In this document: piece after piece, positions 1-5,794 of the stretch | Layout: every line of letters starts with the position of its first letter | Numbering within the stretch: the stretch's first letter is position 1 | From: Chloroflexota bacterium | GTDB taxonomy: Bacteria; Chloroflexota; Limnocylindria; Limnocylindrales; CSP1-4 | Assembly: GCA_005881055.1 (NCBI GenBank) | Contig: VBHW01000182.1 | Location: 1 to 5,794 of the forward strand | Direction of reading: 5' to 3' | Length of the DNA stretch: 5,794 bases | The notes under the pieces: generated by a model | The model's input: the letters and a program-made list of their open reading frames with translations, nothing else | What the model was told of the DNA's origin: nothing | Database searches by the model: none | Program-made: the position numbers and the translations under genes

Positions 1-1953
1 GCCGGGGACCGTCTCGAGGGTGTCGGCGGTCGCGATGATCTCGCCGCCCTTCGCGAGCGCGGCGACGCGCGCGGCGAGGTGGACGCCGACGCCGCTGTAG
101 TCCTCTCCCCGTCGATTTGCCTCGGCGCTGTGGACGCCGATGCGCACGGAGAGGGCGAATCCGCTCGTCCGGCGATGGTCCGCGAGGGCGCGCTGGATCG
201 CCCGCGCGCAGCCGATCGACGCGTCCGCCGACTCGAACGCGACGAAGAAGCCGTCGCCCGTCGAGTTGACGACCTCGCCGCCGCCCCGCGCGATGAGTTC
301 CCGGAGGCGATCGTCATGCCAGCGCAGGAGCTGTTCCCAGGACTCGTTCCCGAGCGCCTCGGCCAGGTTCGTGGAGCCGACGATGTCGGTGAACATGAAC
401 GTCCTGCGGACCTGGGCGGGCGTCGATCGACGGTCCGCCGCGGTTTTGGCAGCACGCTCGGCCGCCTCCGCATCGAGCCTCGCCCCAAGTCGGACGAACT
501 GGTCTCGCGCCGCCTCGAGCTCCAGGTCGGCGGCGTCCTCGTCGTCGAGCGCCCGGAGGGCCGCGGAAAGGAGCGCCTGGCTGCGAGCCACCTCGTATGT
601 CGCGCCGACCTCGCGCCAGTCGCGGATGGCGGCCCGGAGCTCGCGTGCGGCACCGGCGGGATCGCCTTCCGCCAGCAGCACGCGACCGAGCGTCAGCTTT
701 TGGACGCCCTTGAGGGCCGGCGTCTGGTACTGCTCGATGATCGCGCCGAGCTCGTCAGAAGCGGCACGAGCGCGACCGAGGTCGCCGGCGGCAATCGCGA
801 TCTCGACGAGGGCCGGCAGCAGGCGCGTGCGTGCCACCTGGTTCCACGGCTCGTCATCGAGGGCCGAGCTGATGGCGGCGCTGGCAGCCTTGACCTTGCC
901 CTCCGCGAGCCTGATGAGGGCGAGCGCCGGCTGGGGGACCTTGCCGTACGCGTGCGCCTGGCGGAGGGCCTTCTCGGCTCCCTCGAGATCCCCCTTCAGG
1001 CGCCGCACCTCGCCGATGGCGTAGTAGCCGTCGGAGAGCGGCTGGATGGCCTGGTACGCCGCGAGCTCGTCGGTCGCTCGACCGAGCTCCCGCTCGGCCC
1101 GGTCCCACTCGCCTGCCAGGGTGACCATCTCTGCCCGGTGGACACGGCATACGCCCGGGAAGCCCGACACCGACTGGCGTTCGCACCAGCGTTCGGTGGC
1201 CTCGGTCCACTCGCTGGCTCGGCGGTAGTCCGTCAGGTCGCGGCACGCGGCGATCATCCGGCACGTCGTCACGCCGGTGATGAACGGCGACAGCTCGCCG
1301 TTGACAGCCGAGATCGACGCCTCTTCCATGAGCGCGACGCCGTCTGACGTGGCGCCCGTCGAGATCTTCAGCGACCCGAGCTCGGACATCGACATCGCCT
1401 GCAGGTCGGCATCGCGGACGCGGCCGGCGATCGCGACGGCCGCCTCGGCCAGGGCCAGCGCCTCGTCGATGTTTCCTTTCGCACGCGCCTCGTCGCTCCG
1501 CAGGAGCGCTACGTGTCCGTGCACATAGGTCTCGGGCTTCCCCTCGAGGAGTCGTTCGGCCCGCCGGATCCAGGCGAGCGCGATCGACGGCTTGTTCGCG
1601 AAGACGTAGCCATGGGCCATGCTCGTTGCGATGAATGCCGCGCGGACCTCGTCGCCGGCGGCCAGGTACGCGCGGACGGCCCGCTCGCCAATATCCATCT
1701 GCCGATCCGCATGGCCGGAGAAGAACGCGGCGTCGGCGAAGGCCTCGAGGTCGCCGCCCGAGAGGTCGCCCTCGCCGTCGGCCTGCACGAACTGCTCGTA
1801 GGCCTCGGTCCACGCGTGGCGCGCGAGCGCCTCCCGGCCGGCACGAGCCGCATCCGAGCTCGCACGGTCGCCGGGCGGCCCCGGCGAGATGGGTGCGGAC
1901 GGCGGGGCGCTCGGCTCGGCGAGAGCCGCAGGGAGCGGGACGGGCTTGCTCAT
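1..1953 (-). CDS. TPR-like protein with C-terminal class III adenylate/guanylate cyclase domain (3' end cut off)
   Basis: The frame is open from ATG at 1953 to the window edge, giving 651 visible residues. Residues 1-30 are Pro/Ala-rich. About 37-505 are Ala/Leu-rich paired helices of tetratricopeptide type (for example LGRVLLAEGDPAGAARELR), probably a protein-binding or sensing region. No membrane segment is visible. From about 514 a class III cyclase domain begins: FMFTDIVGST holds the first metal Asp (D523), STGDGFFVAF the second (D567), and DYSGVGVHLAARV holds D618 and R629, matching the base-specifying Asp and transition-state Arg of the family. Two usual residues differ: the base-specifying Lys position is N563 and the transition-state Asn position is H625. 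If active, it would make a cyclic nucleotide from ATP or GTP in the cytoplasm; substrate and activity are uncertain. Only a few tens of residues of the domain should be missing. It lies 92 bases downstream of the rhodanese gene on the same strand. No good Shine-Dalgarno precedes the ATG. Confidence 0.9.
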   Translation of the reverse strand, partial: MSKPVPLPAALAEPSAPPSAPISPGPPGDRASSDAARAGREALARHAWTEAYEQFVQADGEGDLSGGDLEAFADAAFFSGHADRQMDIGERAVRAYLAAGDEVRAAFIATSMAHGYVFANKPSIALAWIRRAERLLEGKPETYVHGHVALLRSDEARAKGNIDEALALAEAAVAIAGRVRDADLQAMSMSELGSLKISTGATSDGVALMEEASISAVNGELSPFITGVTTCRMIAACRDLTDYRRASEWTEATERWCERQSVSGFPGVCRVHRAEMVTLAGEWDRAERELGRATDELAAYQAIQPLSDGYYAIGEVRRLKGDLEGAEKALRQAHAYGKVPQPALALIRLAEGKVKAASAAISSALDDEPWNQVARTRLLPALVEIAIAAGDLGRARAASDELGAIIEQYQTPALKGVQKLTLGRVLLAEGDPAGAARELRAAIRDWREVGATYEVARSQALLSAALRALDDEDAADLELEAARDQFVRLGARLDAEAAERAAKTAADRRSTPAQVRRTFMFTDIVGSTNLAEALGNESWEQLLRWHDDRLRELIARGGGEVVNSTGDGFFVAFESADASIGCARAIQRALADHRRTSGFALSVRIGVHSAEANRRGEDYSGVGVHLAARVAALAKGGEIIATADTLETVPG

Positions 1954-1965
1954 GGCGGGATTGTG
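1954..1965 (-). promoter_or_regulatory. Possible -10 box for a leaderless cyclase transcript
   Basis: On the minus strand CACAAT (1965-1960) lies six bases before the ATG at 1953. It matches the TATAAT consensus at four of six places and sits where a -10 box would fall if transcription began at the A of the start codon. There is no Shine-Dalgarno in the same stretch, which fits leaderless translation. No convincing -35 box is present. The match is short and could be chance. Confidence 0.25.
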
Positions 1966-2045
1966 CCATCCGGGGCAGACGGCGGCATCACCTGCATCAG
2001 TAGGGAAGGCGGCGCCCCCGAATTTGTTCGCCTACGGACCTTGGC

Positions 2046-3404
2046 CTATGCCGCGAACTCGTCCCTCGGCTCGCCGACCTCGATCGGGTTGTGCGCTGGG
2101 TCCGTGCTCCACTCGAACCAGCCGCCGTCGTACACTGCGATCCGCGGCCAGTCCATGAGGTACGCATAGAACCACGTCTCGCTCGCCCGCCAGCCGGTGC
2201 CGCAATAGAACGCGACCCACTTGTCGGGCGTGATCCCGGCCGCGTCCCAGTTGGCCGCGATCTCCGGATACGCGCGCATCGTGTTGTCCACGTTCCGGTA
2301 GTGCTGCATGTGGTAGGCGTCGGAGCCGCAGTTGCCCCAGACGTCACCGGCGATCCGTCCGGCCGGGCCGATGTAGTTGTAGCCGCTGACGGCGCCGATG
2401 TGCTCCTTCCACGTGCGGACGCTGACGAGCGCGGCGCCATCCTGGTCGGCGAGGATCTCCTTCGCCTCGTCGATGTCCACGATGACCTCCGGCCGCTGCG
2501 GGGTCGCGACGCCGAAGCTCTCGACCGCCACCGGCTCGCGGGCAACCGTCTCGAGCGGGTAGCCGGCGCGTACCCACCCGTCGTAGCCGCCGTCGAGGAG
2601 GCGCACGTCGTCGACCCCGGCGTAGCGGAGGATCATCGCCGCGCGGGTGGCCGCGATCTGGCCGGCACGCCGGCCCGGCCACTTCTCGTTCGCGTCACCC
2701 TCGGTGTCGCGGCCGTAGAGCACGACCGTCGTGTCGTGGCGGATGCCCAGCGCCCGGAGGGCCTCGTCGAGCTCGGCGGGTGATCGGCGGTTCCAATCCG
2801 TCGGGTTCTCGAGCCAGTTCGTGTCGAGGTACAGGGCACCCGGAAGGTGGCCCTCCGCGTACTCCTCGGGGACGCCGAAGTTCACGTGGAAGAGGAGGAA
2901 CGCTCCTTCGGGCGCGGCTTCGGGGCGCTCGCCGTCGAGCACGCTCCGGAGCCAATCGATGTGGACGAGGCGGTCGTGGTGCGGGAGCCGCTCCACCGGC
3001 AGGGTCTCGTCGGCGGCCCAGGCGGCGAAGCCGGCTTCGTACGCGAAGACGGGCTCGATCCCGAAGGCGGCAAGCCCGGACTGGAGGGCGCGGGCATCGT
3101 CCGGGCCGTCGCCGTAGACGATGACCGTTCGGCCGGACTCGATGCGCTTCGCGTGGAGGAGCCGCCGGATCTCGGCGTCGTCGACGCTCGTCAGCCACGC
3201 GACCGGGAAGGCAACCGCGCCCGGGATGTGCCCGCCGCGGGCCTCGGCGCGGAGGCGCCACCCGTTGAAGGCCGCGGTTGACCGGGCGTCGACGATCGTG
3301 ACGTCCGGGTCGCCGAGGCGCTTGTGGAGCTCGGCGGTCGAGATCGCCGAGCCGGGCGTGTCGCCGGGGATGACTCTGGTCTCGAGTGGGTGAAGGCTGC
3401 TCAT
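2046..3404 (-). CDS. Triple-rhodanese sulfurtransferase, YnjE-like
   Basis: The product is a 452-residue sulfurtransferase that would move sulfane sulfur from thiosulfate, mercaptopyruvate or a protein persulfide onto an acceptor. Three rhodanese units can be read: about 20-135 (VDARSTAAFNGW, GHIPGAVAFPV), about 150-285 (AEGHLPGALYLDTNW, LLDGGYDGW) and about 305-440 (VSVRTWKEHIG, VYDGGWFEW). Only the third has a catalytic loop, CGTGWRAS, with C401. The corresponding strands in units one and two end in VIVYGDG (about 94-100) and VVLYGRD (about 227-233), with no cysteine, so these are probably structural. Single- and double-domain family members are shorter (about 100 and 280-320 residues). Three domains with one C-terminal cysteine is the plan of E. 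coli YnjE, which is linked to MoeB and IscS. No signal peptide is apparent. A strong Shine-Dalgarno supports the ATG at 3404; the stop is TAG. Naming it YnjE-like is by architecture and loop sequence; the physiological donor and acceptor are unknown. Confidence 0.93.
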   Translation of the reverse strand: MSSLHPLETRVIPGDTPGSAISTAELHKRLGDPDVTIVDARSTAAFNGWRLRAEARGGHIPGAVAFPVAWLTSVDDAEIRRLLHAKRIESGRTVIVYGDGPDDARALQSGLAAFGIEPVFAYEAGFAAWAADETLPVERLPHHDRLVHIDWLRSVLDGERPEAAPEGAFLLFHVNFGVPEEYAEGHLPGALYLDTNWLENPTDWNRRSPAELDEALRALGIRHDTTVVLYGRDTEGDANEKWPGRRAGQIAATRAAMILRYAGVDDVRLLDGGYDGWVRAGYPLETVAREPVAVESFGVATPQRPEVIVDIDEAKEILADQDGAALVSVRTWKEHIGAVSGYNYIGPAGRIAGDVWGNCGSDAYHMQHYRNVDNTMRAYPEIAANWDAAGITPDKWVAFYCGTGWRASETWFYAYLMDWPRIAVYDGGWFEWSTDPAHNPIEVGEPRDEFAA

Positions 3405-3412
3405 CGGTGGTG

Positions 3413-3419
3413 TCCTCTC
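3413..3419 (-). promoter_or_regulatory. Ribosome binding site of the rhodanese gene
   Basis: GAGAGGA on the minus strand lies eight bases before the ATG at 3404. It is a good Shine-Dalgarno match and decides this start. Confidence 0.75.
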
Positions 3420-3457
3420 GTGGCGGTTCTCGCGGGCGGGGTGCGGTGCCGGCGGCC

Positions 3458-3486
3458 AAACAAAAGACCCCCGCCAGGCAGGGGTC
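3458..3486 (-). terminator. Intrinsic terminator between amidase and rhodanese
   Basis: On the minus strand GACCCCTGC and GCGGGGGTC form a 9-bp stem (one T-G wobble) around a 3-base CTG loop (3486-3466). A tract TTTTGTTT (3465-3458) follows at once. This is a textbook rho-independent terminator for leftward transcription; the other strand lacks a T tract. It lies about 195 bases after the amidase stop and about 54 bases before the rhodanese ATG. It may end amidase transcription, or act as an attenuator in the rhodanese leader. Sequence alone cannot decide between these. Confidence 0.85.
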
Positions 3487-3495
3487 GCAGGTTGC

Positions 3496-3570
3496 GTCCG
3501 TGCGCGGATCTACGTGGATCGCGCGCTCAGGTACACCGCCTGCCCTGCTCGGCAAGGGAGGGACACGGAC
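3496..3570 (-). promoter_or_regulatory. Candidate structured leader RNA (four-helix fold) upstream of the rhodanese gene
   Basis: A perfect 7-bp helix, GTCCGTG (3570-3564, minus strand) with CACGGAC (3502-3496), closes a 75-base element. Inside it three hairpins can be drawn. One is CCCT/AGGG plus GC/GC with one bulge (3558-3543). The second is CAGG/CCTG with a 7-base loop (3542-3528). The third is CGCG/CGCG stacked on GATC/GATC with one bulge and loop CACGTA (3525-3503). The terminator stem starts nine bases later. GGCAGG (3544-3539) could instead pair with CCTGCC (3482-3477) inside the terminator, giving a possible antiterminator. I do not recognise a known riboswitch or T-box core. The helices are seen; the regulatory role is inferred, and GC-rich DNA yields such pairings by chance. 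Confidence 0.35.
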
Positions 3571-3600
3571 AGAGGCAGCCGATGCTCGTGACGGCAGTCA

Positions 3601-3639
3601 TTGCGCGGCATTCTGGGACATCGACCGGGCATCGCGCAA
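3601..3639. repeat. Inverted repeat downstream of the amidase stop
   Basis: TTGCGCG (3601-3607) is the exact reverse complement of CGCGCAA (3633-3639), with 25 bases between them. No T tract follows on either strand, so it is not an intrinsic terminator. The arms coincide with the -35 box and predicted start site of the possible rhodanese promoter, so a regulator could bind here. It could equally be a 3' hairpin of the amidase mRNA. Confidence 0.4.
3610..3639 (-). promoter_or_regulatory. Possible promoter for the rhodanese gene
   Basis: On the minus strand TTGCGC (3639-3634) and CAGAAT (3615-3610) are 18 bases apart, matching the -35 consensus at three of six places and the -10 at four of six. 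Transcription would begin near 3603, leaving about 200 bases of leader that contain the four-helix element and terminator. No better promoter is visible between the terminator and the rhodanese ATG. The match is weak. Confidence 0.25.
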
Positions 3640-3680
3640 CCCTCGGTTCTCACGGGGCGATGACGAGGGTCACCGCGATG

Positions 3681-5072
3681 TCAGATCGGAGGCGGCCGCC
3701 AGCCCCCGAGCGCGCTCTCGACGACCGCCGCTGCGGCGAGGGCGACGTCCTCGCGCCACGGGGGCGCCACGAGCTGGACGCCGATCGGCAACCCCGAAGG
3801 GGTCGTGCCCGCGCGCACGACGGCCGCCGGCCAGCCCGTGAGGTTGTGGACGTCGCTGTACGTGTCGCCGAACCAGGGCTCGGCGCTCTCGCCGTGGCGG
3901 ATCGCCGGCTGGGGCATCACTGGGCACAGGACGAGGTCGACGTCCTGGATCCAGCGAAGCAGGCTCGCCCGGATGTCGTCGGCCTCCTCGAGGAGGGCGC
4001 TCAGCTCGTCGCCCGGCAGGGCCGGCATGTCGACCGGCCAGTCGGGTCGATCGACGAACGAGCCGCGGCCCGGCGTTCCGGCCGCCGCGAGCAGCCGGGC
4101 CAGCCACGCCTTCCCGTCCGCGTCGATGAGCCGCTGCCAGACGTCGGCGGCCTCGGCGATCCGTGGCGGCACCCGCTCGGTGAGGTGTGCCCCGGCGTCG
4201 GCCAGCGACCGAGCAGCCGCAACCACGGTGTCGATCGTCTCGGCGGTCGGCCTCCGGACGCCGTTGTCCGTGAAGTACGCCACTCGCAGCCCGGGGATCT
4301 CGACCTCGGCAGGATCGCGCAGGACGACCGGCGCGACATGTGGGTCCTCGCCGTCCGGGCCCGCGATGATCGGCAGGACGAGGGCCAGGTCCTCAACGCG
4401 ACGGGCCATCGGACCGAGCTGCGTGAACGCCTCGAGGAACCCGCGGTACGACGGCGTGTGGCCGGTCCGCGGCACCCGTCCGCTCGTCGGCTTGATCCCG
4501 GCGATCCCGCACACGTGGGACGGCTGGCGGATGCTGTCGCCCGTGTCGCTGCCAACGTCGAGCGGCGACCCCGCGGCCGCAACGATGGCCCCCGCTCCCC
4601 CACTGCTGCCGCCCGGCGTGCGCGCCAGGTCGTACGGGTTCGAGGTCCGGCCGTACACGAGGTTGTTCGTCTCGTCCGACCAGGTGAGCTCGGGCGTATT
4701 CGTCTTGCCGAGGAGGATCCCTCCGGCGGCCTTCAGCCGCGCGACGACGGTCGCGTCGCGCTCGGGGACCCGGTTCGCCCAGCCGACCGTGCCAGCGGTC
4801 GTCACGATCCCGGCCGTGTCGAGCGAATCCTTCGCCGTGAACGGCACGCCATGGAGGGGACCGCGTGGGCGACCGCGCCGCAGCTCGTCGTCCGCGCGCC
4901 GGGCCTCGGAGAGCGCGCTGTCCGCGACCTGCACGACTGCGTTGATCAGCGGGTTGACCGCCTCGATCCGGCGGAGGCACGCCTCAACGAGCTCTGCCGA
5001 AGAGACCTGGCGGGCACGGATCGCCTCCGCCATCTGCGCGGCCGACGCCTGGTGGAGCTCGACGTCGATCAC
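3681..5072 (-). CDS. Amidase-signature family hydrolase
   Basis: The product is a 463-residue serine hydrolase that cleaves a carboxamide to acid and ammonia or amine; the substrate is not readable. The Ser-cisSer-Lys triad is complete: K81 in GVPFTAKDSLDTAG, S156 in TPGGSSGG and nucleophile S180 in GSDTGDSIRQPS. The spacings, 75 and 24 residues, match the GatA layout. The usual TGGS oxyanion loop reads TGDS here, with D179 replacing a glycine. The C-terminal block NLTGWPA...GLPIGVQLVAPP (from about 410) is also typical, and the length is normal for the family (about 450-500). No signal peptide is seen, so it is probably cytoplasmic. No gatB or gatC lies alongside, so a role as the glutamyl-tRNA amidotransferase A subunit is unlikely. 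The frame stays open upstream to 5651, but the GTG at 5072 has a strong Shine-Dalgarno and starts just before the conserved helix. The gene is divergent from the PLP enzyme; the stop is TGA. Confidence 0.93.
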   Translation of the reverse strand: MIDVELHQASAAQMAEAIRARQVSSAELVEACLRRIEAVNPLINAVVQVADSALSEARRADDELRRGRPRGPLHGVPFTAKDSLDTAGIVTTAGTVGWANRVPERDATVVARLKAAGGILLGKTNTPELTWSDETNNLVYGRTSNPYDLARTPGGSSGGAGAIVAAAGSPLDVGSDTGDSIRQPSHVCGIAGIKPTSGRVPRTGHTPSYRGFLEAFTQLGPMARRVEDLALVLPIIAGPDGEDPHVAPVVLRDPAEVEIPGLRVAYFTDNGVRRPTAETIDTVVAAARSLADAGAHLTERVPPRIAEAADVWQRLIDADGKAWLARLLAAAGTPGRGSFVDRPDWPVDMPALPGDELSALLEEADDIRASLLRWIQDVDLVLCPVMPQPAIRHGESAEPWFGDTYSDVHNLTGWPAAVVRAGTTPSGLPIGVQLVAPPWREDVALAAAAVVESALGGWRPPPI

Positions 5073-5077
5073 CGATT

Positions 5078-5084
5078 CCTCCCT
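5078..5084 (-). promoter_or_regulatory. Ribosome binding site deciding the amidase GTG start
   Basis: AGGGAGG on the minus strand lies five bases before GTG at 5072. It picks this start over the longer open frame, which would otherwise run backwards through the PLP-enzyme gene. Confidence 0.8.
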
Positions 5085-5087
5085 GCG

Positions 5088-5106
5088 GCTCGACCCGCGG
5101 TCGAGC
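5088..5106. repeat. Perfect 7-bp inverted repeat in the amidase/PLP-enzyme divergent region
   Basis: GCTCGAC (5088-5094) and GTCGAGC (5100-5106) are exact reverse complements around CCGCG. The element lies just upstream of the amidase Shine-Dalgarno and downstream of its possible -10 box. Its size and position suit a dimeric repressor operator or a 5' UTR hairpin. No regulator gene is visible in the window. Confidence 0.45.
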
Positions 5107-5128
5107 GGCGTGGTCGCGCGCCGCCCGA

Positions 5129-5157
5129 ACGATAGACCACACCGAACCGCCGTCGTC
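5129..5157 (-). promoter_or_regulatory. Possible amidase promoter
   Basis: On the minus strand TATCGT (5134-5129) fits the TAnnnT form of a -10 box. A weak -35 (ACGACG, 5156-5151, three of six matches) is 16 bases upstream. Transcription would start near 5122, giving a leader of about 50 bases that includes the 5088-5106 inverted repeat. I saw no comparable promoter for the plus-strand gene. Confidence 0.25.
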
Positions 5158-5193
5158 GGCCGCCGGATGCGATGATCGGCGGGGAGGGCGGCC

Positions 5194-5217
5194 ATGGCAT
5201 CGAGATGTCGTCGATGA
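5194..5217 (+). CDS. Possible 7-residue leader peptide overlapping the PLP-enzyme start
   Basis: ATG at 5194 opens a frame encoding MASRCRR and ending in TGA at 5215-5217. A strong Shine-Dalgarno, GGGGAGGG (5181-5188), lies five bases before this ATG, the ideal distance. It is too far (16 bases) from the in-frame ATG at 5205. The TGA overlaps the ATG at 5214 of the PLP-enzyme frame as ATGA, the usual layout for translational coupling. It may be a real leader peptide feeding ribosomes to the next start, or the spacing may be chance. Confidence 0.25.
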   Translation: MASRCRR

Positions 5218-5794
5218 TCGCGATCCCGGAGCTCGAACCAGCGGCGATCCGCGCTGCGCATCGACGGATCGATCCGGCGTTCACCGACTCGCCCCAGTTC
5301 GTCCAGGAAGGGCTGTCGGCGCGTCTCGGCGCCCCGGTCGTCGTCAAGGTCGAGACCGTCAACCCGATCCGGTCGTTCAAGGGTCGTGGCGCCTGGCTGG
5401 CCGTCCACGGGCTCGCCTCCGAGGGTCGGATCGGCCCGCATCGACCCCTCGTCTGCGCATCCGCGGGCAACTTCGGCCAGGGGGTGGCGTACGCGGCCCG
5501 GTCGCTCGGGCAGAGGGTTGTCGTCTTCGCGTCGCGGAACGCCAATGCGGCGAAGGTCGACCGGATGCGTCACCTCGGCGCCGAGGTCGTCATCGCCGGG
5601 GAGGATTTCGACGTCGCCCGTGCCGCTTCGCAATCGTGGGCTCGGGAGCACGACGCCGAGCTCCTCGTCGACGGCGAGGATCCTCGCAACGCGTCGGGCG
5701 CAGCGACGATGGCGCTCGAGATCACCGACGCGGTCGACGGCGGTACCCTGCCGCCCCTCGCGGTCGCATCGGTCCCCGTCGGGAACGGCGCGCT
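5205..5794 (+). CDS. Fold-type II PLP enzyme, threonine/serine dehydratase-like (3' end cut off)
   Basis: The visible 196 residues match the N-terminal part of PLP-dependent beta-family enzymes such as threonine ammonia-lyase, which deaminates threonine or serine to a 2-oxo acid. The Schiff-base lysine is K59 in IRSFKGRGA. SAGNFGQGVAYAA (86-98) is the substrate/cofactor loop equivalent to SSGNHAQG. KVDRMRHLGAEVVIAG follows, and PVGNGA (191-196) takes the place of the phosphate-binding glycine loop, usually GGGGL. Dehydratases have about 310-330 residues or more, so over a third is missing, including any regulatory domain. Start choice is uncertain. ATG at 5205 gives MSSMIAIPELEP; ATG at 5214 gives MIAIPELEP and overlaps a micro-ORF stop; ATG at 5172 adds residues encoded across a Shine-Dalgarno-like stretch and looks too long. 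Threonine synthase or a related lyase remains possible. It is divergent from the amidase. Confidence 0.87.
   Translation, partial: MSSMIAIPELEPAAIRAAHRRIDPAFTDSPQFVQEGLSARLGAPVVVKVETVNPIRSFKGRGAWLAVHGLASEGRIGPHRPLVCASAGNFGQGVAYAARSLGQRVVVFASRNANAAKVDRMRHLGAEVVIAGEDFDVARAASQSWAREHDAELLVDGEDPRNASGAATMALEITDAVDGGTLPPLAVASVPVGNGA

Noticed and set aside
79..1347. A 422-codon plus-strand open frame opposite the cyclase gene
   Set aside because: It is a shadow of the cyclase frame, whose catalytic motifs are clear on the minus strand. The plus-strand product has no recognisable domain.
854..1969. A 371-codon minus-strand frame starting at 1969 and overlapping the cyclase N-terminal region
   Set aside because: It is out of frame with the cyclase and its product is Arg-rich without a motif. 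The cyclase frame explains this stretch fully.
3496..3570. A tRNA gene, because of the 75-base cloverleaf-like fold with a 7-bp closing stem and a 7-base middle loop
   Set aside because: The middle loop CGGTGTA lacks the invariant U33, the last arm has a 6-base loop CACGTA with no TTCRA, and no standard D-loop is present.
3496..3570. A TPP riboswitch, because ACCTGA is followed by CGTAG on the minus strand
   Set aside because: The other conserved TPP blocks (CTGAGA and the GGGTGC side) are absent and the helices do not match that fold.
3324..5135. A 603-codon plus-strand open frame opposite the amidase and part of the rhodanese gene
   Set aside because: It is antisense to two well-supported genes. 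Its product is Arg/Asp/Val-rich low-complexity sequence with no recognisable motif, as GC-rich codon bias produces on the opposite strand.
5073..5651. N-terminal extension of the amidase by 193 codons
   Set aside because: It runs antisense through the PLP-enzyme gene and has no amidase-like sequence. The GTG at 5072 has a strong Shine-Dalgarno.

Overview
The window is strikingly GC-rich and densely coding, with strong G/C third-position bias, a GTG start and purine-rich Shine-Dalgarno sites. The best guess is a high-GC free-living bacterium, such as an uncultured Chloroflexota or Actinomycetota lineage. That assignment rests on composition and gene style only. There is no rRNA, tRNA, mobile element or CRISPR array to anchor it.

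Layout: three genes read leftward and one reads rightward from the right end. From left to right: (1) positions 1-1953, minus strand, a TPR-like protein with a C-terminal class III nucleotidyl cyclase domain, cut by the left edge; (2) a 92-base gap; (3) positions 2046-3404, minus strand, a triple-rhodanese sulfurtransferase resembling E. coli YnjE, with only the third domain carrying the catalytic cysteine; (4) a 276-base gap (3405-3680) holding a good intrinsic terminator, a foldable four-helix element, an inverted repeat and a possible promoter; (5) positions 3681-5072, minus strand, an amidase-signature hydrolase starting at GTG; (6) a divergent intergenic region with a perfect 7-bp inverted repeat; (7) positions about 5205-5794, plus strand, a fold-type II PLP enzyme of the threonine/serine dehydratase type, cut by the right edge.

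The genes do not form an obvious pathway. Rhodanese and cyclase could be co-transcribed, but a terminator and about 200 bases of structured sequence separate amidase from rhodanese. The amidase and the PLP enzyme are divergent and share a control region. A theme of nitrogen and sulfur amino-acid metabolism (amide hydrolysis, sulfur transfer, amino-acid deamination) is possible but is only inference.

Nothing here looks like a new multi-gene system. The parts most worth a second look are the structured leader before the rhodanese gene, the micro-ORF overlapping the PLP-enzyme start, and the altered catalytic residues of the cyclase.
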